Below, one piece after another: positions 33,576 through 42,928 of a DNA stretch of 63,075 bases (positions within the stretch are counted from its first letter, which is position 1; every line of letters starts with the position of its first letter). A model generated the notes under the pieces. The model ran no database searches. It saw nothing but the letters and a program-made list of their open reading frames with translations, and was not told where the DNA came from. Made by a program: the position numbers and the translations under genes. The DNA is from Bremia lactucae (lineage: Eukaryota; Oomycota; Peronosporomycetes; Peronosporales; Peronosporaceae): assembly GCF_004359215.1 (NCBI RefSeq), contig NC_090620.1:4279954-4343028 (forward strand), written 5' to 3'.

Positions 33576-34116
33576 CTTATACGCTAAACCTTCCCAGCAA
33601 GCTGCGTACACACCCAGTGTTTTACGTTGGCTTGCTTAAGCAATATAGGGACCCTTCCCACGTGGACTTGAAGGCGCTTGCGCCGAGAGAGGCGGTCGTG
33701 CCGCAGATTGCTGCATCCTCACCAGGATGTCCAGCTGGCCCTCTAAACGAGGCTGCTGACGCTCCAGCGTCGAAAGACGGTCCCGAACCGCCTCAAAAGA
33801 GCTCTCAACCCGAGCAAGGACCTCACGAAGAAGTTGCACCTCGTGCCGTAGAGCATCAAATGCTTCCGCCGAAATTTTGGCCCCCTCCCCGCTGCTTGAT
33901 GCGCGGGGGAACCTTCCGTTTCGTGTGAAGAAACTTTTAAAGCGACGTCGTCGTGGGGGTCAATACCAGTATCTGGTGAAGTGGCTAGGGCATCCCTCTT
34001 CTGAAAACTCTTGGGAGTTTGAGGTTTCTCTTCGGCAAGATTGCCCGTACGCCGTTGACGTTTTTGAGCGCCAAGCTCAGGGTCAACTCGCGTCAAACGA
34101 CGCTTCCCACCATTAA
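33557..34116 (+). pseudogene. Family C integrase C-terminus and chromodomain (C2)
   Basis: The SH3-like module AYTLNLPSKLRTHPVFYVG is followed by a Pro/Ala/Glu-rich linker and, after a frameshift near 33900, a chromodomain: LPFRVKKLLKRRRRGG, YQYLVKWLGHPSSENSWEF. The aromatic cage residues Y, W and the ENSWE turn are present. The pol stop is at 34114-34116, only 25 bp from the stop of the antisense ORF. Confidence 0.85.
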
Positions 34117-34141
34117 ACGTGAATTAGGTGGATCTAAAGCC

Positions 34142-34927
34142 TCAGTGCGTCTCCGACCTTGGTTGTACGTTCAACCGAAGCACTGAAATATCGGCTAGGC
34201 CTTTCTTCGTTTTGTGGCAAAAATGCCGAACGTTACTGTCCTTTGGCCTTAAGCTTAGCAAATTCGAAGCGAAGCTTCCGTTCCGAACGAACACCACCTC
34301 TATCCGCAGACTCTCTGATATTCCAGATATTACGAAGTCTGCGGGCCCGGTGAGAACCCAGTTCTCAAATGAGACTTCGTTTTCACTCCTCGTTTCGTTT
34401 GGAAACAAAACGATCGGAATTTCCCTCATGGAGGTCACCGAAGCCCCACGGGCTTGATCACGTAAACGCGTCAGATACTGGCTTCGCGTCATTACCTTTG
34501 GCGTAAGGTAGTGCTCAGGTAGACCGTCGCGGGCAGCGATCTCCTCCGGCGTCCTCGCCAGGTCACCAGAGATCCAGATGGCCAAGCTACGACCCACGAT
34601 CTCTTTGAGACGTTCGTCGGCACTTAGCGGAGTGTATCTACATTCACTATGATATTTAGCTTTCGCTATATCAGCAGCTCGACGATGAGCTCTTTCCTCT
34701 ATGATGATTATCTGCTCTTGCTCTTCATCGAGCGGATTCGTAATGATGTTGGACTCAGGGGGGTCCCGTGTCCTGCTCAATGCAGTTACGACATCAGCGG
34801 CACCACGTTCTGGGAACGGATTCGGGGCCCGCCGACGTTCATCCGGAGGAGAAGACGTGAGCGAACGCCGCATCTTTTTCCTCCTCCTCTGATTGAGATT
34901 GACTTTCAAAGTCCACCATTCCCTCAT
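34142..34927 (-). CDS. Antisense ORF of family C (aORF-C), 261 codons
   Basis: Uninterrupted minus-strand frame between the pol stop (34116) and the polypurine tract (35073), hence antisense to the element. It is charged throughout: a Lys/Arg-rich start, ERRRAPNPFPERGAADVV, DEEQEQIIIIEERAHRRAAD, YTPLSADERLKEIVG, then IPIVLFPNET at residues 170-179, a motif shared with the family B antisense ORF (IPVVLRSNET). The overlapping frame 35129-34839 gives an acidic start (LSTFLDDEG, SQSQSEEEEKDAAF) that looks more native and begins in the LTR, so a frameshift near 34850 is likely. No known domain. While gag and pol of this copy have many stops, this frame has none over 786 bases. Confidence 0.6.
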   Translation of the reverse strand: MREWWTLKVNLNQRRRKKMRRSLTSSPPDERRRAPNPFPERGAADVVTALSRTRDPPESNIITNPLDEEQEQIIIIEERAHRRAADIAKAKYHSECRYTPLSADERLKEIVGRSLAIWISGDLARTPEEIAARDGLPEHYLTPKVMTRSQYLTRLRDQARGASVTSMREIPIVLFPNETRSENEVSFENWVLTGPADFVISGISESLRIEVVFVRNGSFASNLLSLRPKDSNVRHFCHKTKKGLADISVLRLNVQPRSETH

Positions 34928-35072
34928 CGTCGAGGAAGGTGCTCAGACTCTGTGACTCACACTTGATTGTCAGTAGACAAAGGAATGATGAACACAACCA
35001 AACGGTTAGCAGTTTAGGTTCCAACCTCAAAGAGGAAATGAAGCGAATGTTGTCACTCGGTATCAACAGTCT

Positions 35073-35084
35073 GATGGGGGAGGG
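35073..35084 (+). promoter_or_regulatory. Polypurine tract of C2
   Basis: GATGGGGGAGGG directly before the 3' LTR. It fixes the element as plus strand and the ORF at 34142-34927 as antisense. Confidence 0.8.
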
Positions 35085-35570
35085 TGTAATGGGGCACACA
35101 TCGGTTGGAGAACCTTTGTTGTGGTACATTTACTTTATGGGTAAAATAACCTTTTATCTAATTTTAAAATAGTTAGTTACTTAAATCTCATTTACCATGG
35201 GTAATCATTGTGGTCGCCGCCAGATATAAATCTGGCGGCCAAAATCTATTTAATTAGCTAGGGTAAGGTTTCTTAGATTTAGATAATTAAGTAATGTTCA
35301 GTTCCCCTTTTGATCATTAAGCGTTAAGTGCCTTCCTAAGGCTTGCGCATTGATCTGTAAGAGATAGAAGCCTTCCTAAGGTATATCCTCCTTGGGCACT
35401 AGTTGCCACTTGGTTCTGCGAACCCCTGAATCCCTTGAACTAGGATTCCTTAAGCTTTTATAGCTTGTACGACTTTCTGAGTTGTTAAACCCATTAGTTC
35501 AATAGAACTAAGTGACTCTCTGAGTCTGAAAGTCTTCCTCTGACTTTAGGAGCCAGGTAGCTCCGCTACA
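35085..35570 (+). repeat. 3' LTR of family C element C2
   Basis: TGTAATGGGGCACACATCGG to GGTAGCTCCGCTACA, 486 bp. It differs from the 5' LTR of the same element by several substitutions and indels (466 versus 486 bp; the left LTR lacks part of CTAAGGTATATCCTCCTTG), so the two have diverged since insertion or derive from different copies. Confidence 0.9.
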
Positions 35571-35732
35571 CTTTTCAGTCTTTCTTAATCTGAGCCTCGC
35601 GAGCGACGCATGGAAGTCCTATAAAGTTCCCTCTCGCAATCTTGGAAGATCATCCCGAGACATCTCCCCTCGAGATCACTCTTCCCATCGCTCCAAATCT
35701 CCTTCTTCCACAGGAACCTCAACCAAACTGTC

Positions 35733-37290
35733 ATGCCACCTACCATCACTCCCGATGTGCCAGCTTTGAAAGGACTATCTTTCGCTACCATTGATGAAAG
35801 CACTCATGGCCATTCGATCGCAGGCAGCAAAATATCACGTCAGCTACAAATCCTCCGACAGAAACAGAACCAGAGCCTATTTTAAGTGTTCAGGCGACAA
35901 TTGTCCTGCATATGCCTGCATATCCTTCCACACAAAAAAACGAAGAATATCGTATCGTCAGGTGCAAGATCAGCATTCATGCCAAGGATCGCTTGAGAAA
36001 TCTCGGGGATAACAGCGTGAGCACACATCTTTGGTAGATTAGCTTCACGAAGGCATGACAGTGAACAGCAAGGCTCCTATTAAGGATGTTCAGCAGTTTC
36101 TGGAACTAAAAGTGGGTGTCGACATTCCGTACACTACCGCTCACAAAGCAAAGGAAGAAGTCTGTGCTGAGACAATCAATGCTCAACGGGAGCAGTACAA
36201 TCTGGTGGAAGGCGATGTTCAATGTCTACTTCGTGAGGATCCCGAAACTTTGTAACACTCAAGTCACCACAAGTCACAAACGAAAACAGCATGGAAAAAC
36301 GATTCCACAGTCTATTCATCGCTCCGAGCGCAACGAGACACGCTTTTCAACAAATTCACTACTTTGTGGCTGTTGATGGGACATTTACCAAAACCCGCTT
36401 CGTCCAGATCCACCTTTTGGCTGTGTCAATGGATGCTCAGGATGAACTGGTGATTTTGGGATGGGCGGTTTTTCCGAATGAATGTGAGGAGACGTGGGAC
36501 TGGTTTTGACTAGCTTGGGGAAAGCGCATCCTGGGAACAACGGAAGTGGAAGCTTAGTGGTAAATGACCGTGAAAAAGGGCTGATAAACGCAGTGGCAAA
36601 CAATCTTCCGAACGCTTTCAATGCCTTTTGCTGCTATCTTATTGCTGCAAACGTTCAGACTAAACATCGAATTGTCATCAAAAGGTATGTACCATCCGAG
36701 TCACCTTGTTAGGGAATGATGTAAAGTAATGATTGACGCTGTGCGGATGCTTTGCTACGTTCGACTTTTCCGGAAATGCGTCTACGCCAACAACAATGCT
36801 TATTTCGACAAGTGCATCGATGAAATCCGTAAAATCAAGCCTCTTGCTGCCGATAACATTCTGAAAATCCCGCACAAACAATGGGCAACATACGCTTGTG
36901 ACGTTCACCGTTTCGAACATGTCACTTCAAACTTAGCAGATATTGCAAACTCTTTTTTTTGAAGCAAATGCGGGAATTACCTTTGATTCAGATGCTGGAC
37001 GCTTTGTATAGCCACTAAATGGGAAGTTATATAAGCGGGCGCAGTCCGCAAATGGTTGGGTTGCACCGTTGGTGCCGTTGGCGATGAAGAGATTTGGCGA
37101 GGAGTTGAATGCTGCTAGAATATACAACGTCTTCCCGGCGGAACAAACTTGTGGAGTGAATCAAATCACCAATATGTGGTCAATCTTCCAACTCCGGATC
37201 GTTCGATCGGTAGCTGCACCTGTGGAAAGTATCAAAACTTCCTTATGCCTTGCCGCCACGCCTGTGCGTTTGCATTGAAGGTGGAGGAGA
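35733..37290 (+). pseudogene. MULE-type transposase (FLYWCH zinc finger, DDE, SWIM finger), broken
   Basis: Segments in order: an N-terminus from MPPTITPDVPALKG (35733); a FLYWCH/WRKY-GCM1-like zinc finger (YFKCSGDNCPAYACISF, then QDQHSC) at 35791-36012; a linker (PYTTAHKAKEEV); the MULE core (FVAVDGTFTKTRFVQIHLLA, AVFPNECEETWDWF) at 36291-36509; and a SWIM zinc finger (CTCGKYQNFLMPCRHACAF) near 37210. At least four frameshifts or stops. MULE transposases cut and paste DNA flanked by long inverted repeats; I could not see such repeats here. It starts right behind LTR C3 and is truncated by an LTR A fragment. Confidence 0.8.
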
Positions 37291-37294
37291 TCAT

Positions 37295-37500
37295 ATTTAA
37301 AGAATTTGCTATACATAGTAATGCTCGGAAAGCTTATCCATTGGTAGATCTAGGCCATTATATCTACTTGCTCCGCGGTCCAGTCGGCACTGGACGCGCG
37401 CAAAGAGAGAGACAGATAAAACTTAATTACATGTTTTGTATTAGTAGATTAATAAGTTAGTATAAAAAAGATAGAAACAGAAGAACTTAATTATATTAAG
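37295..37500 (+). repeat. Family A LTR fragment (middle part)
   Basis: TGCTCGGAAAGCTTATCCATTGG..., CGGTCCAGTCGGCACTGGAC and CATGTTTTGTATTAGTAGA follow the middle of the LTR as at 42929-43120. It stops at TATATTAAGA where the iteron repeat begins. The missing first 80 bp of the LTR are found inverted at 37885-37966. Confidence 0.7.
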
Positions 37501-37590
37501 AGAAATTACACAGGAGGACACTTCGTATCGGAAATTTGCAGAATAGGACACTTTTTTTACTCACAGGATAGGACACTTTTTTTTTCGCCA
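37501..37590 (-). repeat. Terminal iterons of an unidentified DNA repeat (right site)
   Basis: Reverse-complement repeats end at 37523, 37552 and 37577 (core AGGACACT; on the minus strand AGTGTCCTATTCTGC and AGTGTCCTATCCTGTG). Same order as at 21476-21546. What continues to the right (37591-37860) is unassigned and may be the body of this repeat; a plus-strand ORF 37627-37845 in it is not recognisable. Confidence 0.65.
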
Positions 37591-37884
37591 ACTATAAAAG
37601 GAAACAAACTACTGCCCTCCTACCCAGTGATCACATATGAGCTTCCCGACAAGTTCTCCTATTGTGCCCAATCTGTCCACATGTCTTGCAAGGTTTTCAT
37701 TCATTGCTTTCTGCTGAGAACCGCTTTCTTGCGCCTCTTAACAGGTAGTCCCCGAGGCCGAGATACCTTTGGTGGTAAAAGTGGTGACAAAGAGAGATTC
37801 ACGATTAAGACTGGAGCGTATGGACGGTTCAATGTTGCGCGATAGGTGTCAACACTGTAGAGAGAATTTGTTGACTAGTGTGAT

Positions 37885-37966
37885 TAGGGCCAACCTTTTA
37901 GATAATCTATTAATTAACAACCTTTAAGTGTTAATTGCATGCAACGATTCATCTCATTACATTACC
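37885..37966 (-). repeat. Family A LTR terminal fragment
   Basis: AACCTTTTAGATAATCTATT... CTCATTACA is the first 80 bp of LTR A in reverse orientation, as seen at 7140-7227 and 13850-13911. Confidence 0.7.
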
Positions 37967-37983
37967 TGTCCCTTAATCGACAA
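37967..37983 (-). promoter_or_regulatory. Polypurine tract of A3
   Basis: The minus strand reads GATTAAGGGACAGGTAA before the LTR terminus: a slightly mutated version of the family A tract. Confidence 0.65.
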
Positions 37984-38109
37984 TCAATCTAATTGTGATC
38001 GATTAGAGTATGTACTATAAGGCCACTTATTTAAAAATGAAGTTGATTGGCCAGAACCATCATTTTTAATTCTATCGCATGGTTAACAAGTCCATGCGGT
38101 GTGCGAATA

Positions 38110-39219
38110 GTGCGCGCATTCGGCTGCGGTTCATGCAGCCGCGGGCGACGCATTATTGTCTCTTGGGGCAGACGTTCCGCCTGCCGTAGTATCGTCATCT
38201 CCCGTAGCACTAGCTGTTGCAGGTGCACGTGGTGGATCACCACGTGAGTGCGACCCCTCTTCGGAGGTCGACTATGAATGCAAGTCGGACAAAAAGTCCG
38301 ACTCGGGGAGAGCAGAACAGTCGCCTGATCGTCGTCAGGCGGCTGACTATGAGCCTTCAAATGAGGGGACTCAATCGGATAGTCGTGCTAACAGCGTTCG
38401 CTATATCATGTTTTGTTCAGACGATGAGGATGATTCCTCATCGCCAGCACCGTCTCCCGTGCTGTCACCCGCATTAATTTCTGTGCGTGGTGATAACGAT
38501 AACGTAAGCCATCGTAATAAAATTTCATGTGCTACCCCTGCTTCAGTGGGTACCACTCAGGGGAGTGCAGACAATAAAATGTCCCGTCTTTTTCCTGAGA
38601 AGAAGCCGTGGCTTTTGCCCGAACGGCTAATCAGTAGCTTGTCTGGAGAGACAACCCCTCACATTAAATATCCCTTATTTATTGCGACAAAGCTACATGG
38701 CCTTGATCCCAGCGCGAATAACTTTCGCGCTGAGGAAGACTTTTATCTCGATGTTTTTTATGCAACATTGGATGCGAAGCCTGGCTTAAAAGACTTAATG
38801 CGATTCGCGCTAAGTTTAAGAAACGAATTCCAACCGGTGCAAGGTTTGAACTGCATCGATTATCTCGTGAGGAAGGACTTCCATGCCTCACGTGGGGTGA
38901 ACCCTGTCCGTGTTGTGATGACAACACGAAACGAGTGAAAGGGGATGTCTATTCTCTTTCTTCGCCGTGGGGAAGGGCTCGCATATTTATCGAGATGCGC
39001 GATGCGATTGACGTTTTGCAATCGATTTACAAGCGCCAGGGGCGTGTGTTTTCCGATGGACTTTCCGATATATCGGATGGGTCTCGTCATACTGTCGGAC
39101 GAGTACTCAACGTCAACAACCAGCTGGGAACGAGGTTTTCAGCTGTCAAGCGAAGTTGGGTAACCGCGCCAGCGAACCAGATAACTCGTTCGCTCCCTCT
39201 TCGCATCAAGTATGTTTAA
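38110..39219 (+). pseudogene. Antisense ORF of family A (aORF-A), copy A3, one frameshift
   Basis: Best long copy of the family A antisense protein. Frame 38156-38938 gives the N-terminal two thirds (ALLSLGADVPPAVVSS, EVDYECKSDKKSDSG, SDDEDDSSSP, EKKPWLLPERLISSLSGE, TKLHGLDPSANNF, AEEDFYLDV). After a frameshift near 38765 a second frame continues without stops to 39219: IGCEAWLKRLNAI, IPTGARFELHRLSREE, LPCLTWGEPCPCCDDN, SIYKRQGRV. The Cys-rich CLTWGEPCPCC could bind metal. The C-terminal part overlaps the chromodomain on the minus strand. About 370 residues if joined. Function unknown. Confidence 0.7.
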
Positions 39220-39900
39220 AATTCGTTCCAAAAGGAAACGATGACAACCGTGGACATCCACCAATGGTCGTGGTGGGGGAGGGAAACTTAGATCCGACCC
39301 GTGTGTCGGATCTAAAGTAGTATATCGACAAACCCGACCCTTACCTCCATATATTGGAGGAGGATCTTGAACACGAGCGCGATAAGCGTCACTCGTTGGA
39401 GCAGACGGTGCAGACTCACTATATCGAATGTTGGAATACGAACGGAAGTATCACGATCTTCGAGATGAGCTGTCATCAGCTCATCGCGATTTCGAGGAAC
39501 TTCAGATTCAGCATGAGAATCTCCATACTCACCATGAGAGTCTGGTTCGTGACCACAAGAATCTTTTAAGGGTTCTTGAAAGGGGTATTAGATACGTCCG
39601 CGGAAGAAATTGCGTACTAATGGTACGGGCGGCGCCAATCAACGTAAAACGTAGGATGCATCCGCATCCTTCGTGGCAATTCTATTGTGTACGCATTGCC
39701 TCAGCGGTGCAGTACACGAAATGGCCAAATGAACTTGGGTAGTAGTTTACTGCTACCCGCATTAGTGACTACACGCTTAGGTAAGTTTACCGTAGAGAGT
39801 AATACTAGGTCATTAATTTTAAATGAAATAAAATTTGCTCTTCCATGTTTGCTCTTCCATGTTTGCGTTCCGTTTCTGATGTTCCACTGCGTAAACAATA
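39050..39900 (-). pseudogene. Family A chromodomain and integrase C-terminus (A3)
   Basis: The minus strand reads RFLLERILNILDAKRERTSY, LVRWRGYPTSLDS, KPRSQLVVDVE near 39240-39090 (one stop) and, further right, NDLVLLSTVNLPKRVVTNAG and LLPKFIWPFRVLHR in 39898-39701. It lacks the segment between VLHR and the linker in one frame. Confidence 0.75.
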
Positions 39901-41100
39901 GAACATGTACGAAACGGACTACTGATTCTCGAGCAAGCAGAAATTCCTCTGCTGGCTCATTTGTTTCTCTTTTCCAGTGCGCTTTGTGCGCACTGCCATG
40001 AGATCTTTCTCATCTTCGATGTCGATTATTTCGACATTGACATCATTCGCGTCGTTGTAACTTCGACGCGTGATGAGCATGAGCCAGAAATGTTTTCTTT
40101 TTCCTGAGAGAGTCCACCCTCTTTTAAACAGGAGTATTCCTCTAATTTGGTTGATATGCGTGGATGGCGTAAGCCATTCACAAAGAACGGTGTATGCGTT
40201 GTTGACGCATGCACCGTATTGTTGATGGCGAACTCGACCATCGGTAAGAAACTCGCTCCAATTCGGATACGATTGGACGTAACCTCAAAGTATCTCGTCG
40301 AGGACGCGATTTACGCGTTCCGTCTGAATATCTATCTCTGGATGATCAGAAGTTGACATAGTCAGACGTGTGTCGAGATATCGGAAAACGGATTGCCAAA
40401 ACTCCGCCGTGAATCGTGGATCTCTATCTGAGACCAATCCACGACGTAAGCCGTGGAGTTTGCATACTGTGTCGATAAAGACACAGGATCAGCCTGAAGC
40501 CGTGATTGACTTTGGTACTACAACAAGATGTACCATCTTGCCAAATCTGTCTACAAAAACAAGGATTCCATTGTTTTTGACCATAGCAGTAAACAAGCTC
40601 CGATCTTCCGAATGGTCCATTTTGCGTGGACTGCCTTGTTTGGCTCCACTAGTAGCAGTGCATTTCAAGGTCTTACCGGGATTTGAACCCGGATCGCTGG
40701 ATTCACGAAGTCCATAGATACGGACTGCCAACATTCTGCCGGAAGTGGTAGAGTCTGGAGAGGTGCACGGGATGCAAGGCTAAGCTACACCCGTTGACAT
40801 ACCTCGCAAGCACGAATGGACTTCCGCACGAACTGATACTGGTGGGGCCAGTAAAAGTCGCGACTTACTGTGAGATAAGTTTTCTCACGTCCACGATGCC
40901 CACTTGTTAGTGCATCGTGACACTCATACATGATGCGCAAGCGCAAATCAATGTGACTAGGGACGACGACTCGTGGAGTGTTGCCGGCAATGGCTGTGTA
41001 ATACAGGAAGCCATTGCGTGTTGTGATTCGATCAGATGACGATCGATATAAAGCCGGTAAATCTTTAGAAGATTATTGGATAAATTCATCAGGTGATCCA
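39901..41100 (-). pseudogene. Family A integrase core (A3), interrupted
   Basis: Contains MVEFAINNTVHASTTHTPFF (40241), the DDE region in broken frames, KNNGILVFVDRFGKMVHL, and the zinc-binding part near 40800-40950. It follows A1/A2 closely but is split by an inserted tRNA-derived sequence at about 40585-40712. Confidence 0.75.
40585..40712 (-). mobile_element. tRNA-derived SINE-like insertion
   Basis: Relative to A1/A2 this stretch is extra. On the minus strand it holds CCGGGTTCAAATCCCGG (about 40691-40675), a perfect 5-bp T-arm stem with a seven-base TTCAAAT loop, i.e. a Pol III B box, preceded by ATCCAGCGAT. The 5' half of a tRNA (D arm, A box) is not recognisable and no matching acceptor stem is present, so it is not a functional tRNA. 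A 5'-truncated SINE derived from a tRNA is the simplest reading. Confidence 0.55.
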
Positions 41101-41116
41101 TTGAACGCAGAAGGTC

Positions 41117-41349
41117 TTAATCTTCTGCGTAGGCTTTATTTATGTCATCTAACAAAATTGATGACGGAACACTTGTAATAAGTGTTGCAACAGTGGAATT
41201 ATTTTCACTGTTGGAGTGCGCAGCTGGCTCGAATTCGGGTCGACGTGAAAACGCATCAGCGACGACATTAAGTCGTCCTGGTTTATATTCCACGGTGAAA
41301 TTATACTCCGCGAAGAAGGTTAGCAACCTCGCCATTCTTTGCGAGAGGT
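41117..41349 (-). pseudogene. Family A RNase H C-terminus (A3), cut by gap
   Basis: LSQRMARLLTFFAEYNFTVE, YKPGRLNVVADAFSRRP, then the spacer. The sequence ends at the assembly gap, so the RT of this copy is not visible. Confidence 0.8.
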
Positions 41350-41449
41350 NNNNNNNNNNNNNNNNNNNNNNNNNNNNNNNNNNNNNNNNNNNNNNNNNNN
41401 NNNNNNNNNNNNNNNNNNNNNNNNNNNNNNNNNNNNNNNNNNNNNNNNN
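41350..41449. other. Assembly gap (100 N)
   Basis: Run of exactly 100 N, a conventional scaffold gap of unknown true length. The RNase H/RT of A3 enters it; unrelated sequence leaves it. Confidence 0.99.
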
Positions 41450-42524
41450 CGCGTCCATACCGGCTAATATTTGCCCTTTACCCTAAATAAATGTGCGCAA
41501 CATATGACATGGAGACTCGTTTTTACAAAAGAGTTAAGCAATGTTCTCGTTGGTCAGCATCGTGAAGAGACAAATTCATCATCGTAAGCAATGCGCTCTA
41601 TCCAGCATTTTTAATGAATTGTACTAAATAAAAAAACTTGCTATAGAGATGCTGGAAACCACCCGATGCTTTGGTAGCCTCACATAAGTAAAAGCCCTTC
41701 TACATTTTACGAATAAGAATTGAAAATCAATTCTTTCACGGCTAGCTAGCGTTCATGTATGCTATTTGACGGAGCTGCAGTGTTTGTTAGCCTGCAGAAA
41801 ACAATTTTTATGTCCATAGTCAAGCCCAATGCGGAACCGTATTCAGCTGTTATTTCATTCCATCTTAGTTGGCGTACGCATAATTAAGTTTCAGAAAAGG
41901 TATGCCATCGCTGAAAGAAGAGGTCAACACAATTATCATGTAAGCAGAAGTTTCTCCATTGCTCTTGCTTATCAATCAGACGTACAAGTCCTTGCGGTGG
42001 TATGTTATATCTTGTCCTTGACCAACCACCATCTTCACAATTTACCTGAGCAGGCGATTCTTTCATATAACAACAACTAAAAACAACAATCTTGCTATTT
42101 GATTAATGTTGATAATAATGTACAAGCCGGTAAAGGCATACCGCCTTTTGCATAGCCATACCTCCCGTCTATTTCTTTCAAATAAATAACAGATTAAAAG
42201 TGTTGCAACATAAAACATTTTCATCATTCCGTTATACCGCAAAATTAACGACTATTCCTTAAGCGATACAGCCACACCCCTTAATGATCTATTTCTGCAT
42301 TTATGAGAGTAGCGTACTTGTTGATAACTAGAACTCATGTTGAGAAATTTTTATGCAAGCCTTCCCAGCTTTAATAGCTCAAAACGCCTGCAAAAAGACT
42401 TCTCAATATTTATGTAATACTTTGATTAATAGCAAGATGCTTTTCAACATAGAAATTACGAGCGAAAGCCGACAAAACCTGAAACATTGGGAAATTGTGG
42501 CTTGCTTGCCTCACGGTGAACTCA
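41450..42524. other. AT-rich region, nothing recognised
   Basis: Several short frames on both strands (for example 41829-42080 +, 42353-42586 +) but none with a recognisable motif or convincing composition. No LTR features. Confidence 0.4.
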
Positions 42525-42870
42525 ACTCCTCCCTCGTGCTCGATTTGCTGCTCTTTTCTTTCGCTCTTTTTATGACTTGCCAATAAAGTCGGGCGCTCTT
42601 GGCTTTTTCTTACCTGTTAGAAAAAGAACATCTAATATCGCCAAACGAAAACACGGTTTTCTGATGCGTCCACACCCATTACACTACTCTGATGTAGATA
42701 ATTAAGATGTGTGGCTATAGCGATTCCCTAATGTAATTTTGGGGGTGCTATGTTCCAAAGGCCAAAAGGGCGATCTAAAGACGATTGTAAAGGAATAACT
42801 GTTTATTTTTGGATGCGATGGAATGACCCATACAGTGAAAATATTTTATTTGACGTTTTTATTCAATACA
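42525..42870 (+). repeat. Unclassified dispersed repeat R, copy 1
   Basis: Matches 58105-58455 over about 350 bp (CTCGATTTGCTGCTCTTT, GACTTGCCAAT, CGGGCGCTCTTGGCTTT, CACCCATTACACTACTCT, GACGTTTTTATTCAATACAGA). Both copies neighbour a family A LTR, though on opposite sides. No coding or LTR signature seen. Confidence 0.7.
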
Positions 42871-42928
42871 GACGGGGAGGGCGTGTGGGGTGTGTGTCTT
42901 TACCGGTTCCCTCAATATATATTCTTAG

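Larger units (their letters stand above)
28412..35084 (+). mobile_element. Ty3/gypsy family C element C2, nearly full length
   Basis: Between LTRs 27946-28411 and 35085-35570: PBS, gag, protease, repeat-bearing linker, RT, RNase H, integrase, chromodomain (stop at 34116), an antisense ORF (34927-34142) and the polypurine tract. All domains are present in order, so this is the best template for the family, although gag and pol contain several stops and frameshifts. Total with LTRs is about 7.6 kb. Confidence 0.9.

Noticed and set aside
40370..40717. 115-codon plus-strand ORF ending GFEPGSLDSRSP
   Set aside because: The end is the conceptual translation of the reverse complement of a tRNA T-arm, a familiar artefact; the rest is antisense to integrase.
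40650..40735. Functional tRNA gene on the minus strand
   Set aside because: Only the T-arm is perfect. No matching acceptor stem or D arm can be formed, and the anticodon arm has a mismatch at its base.
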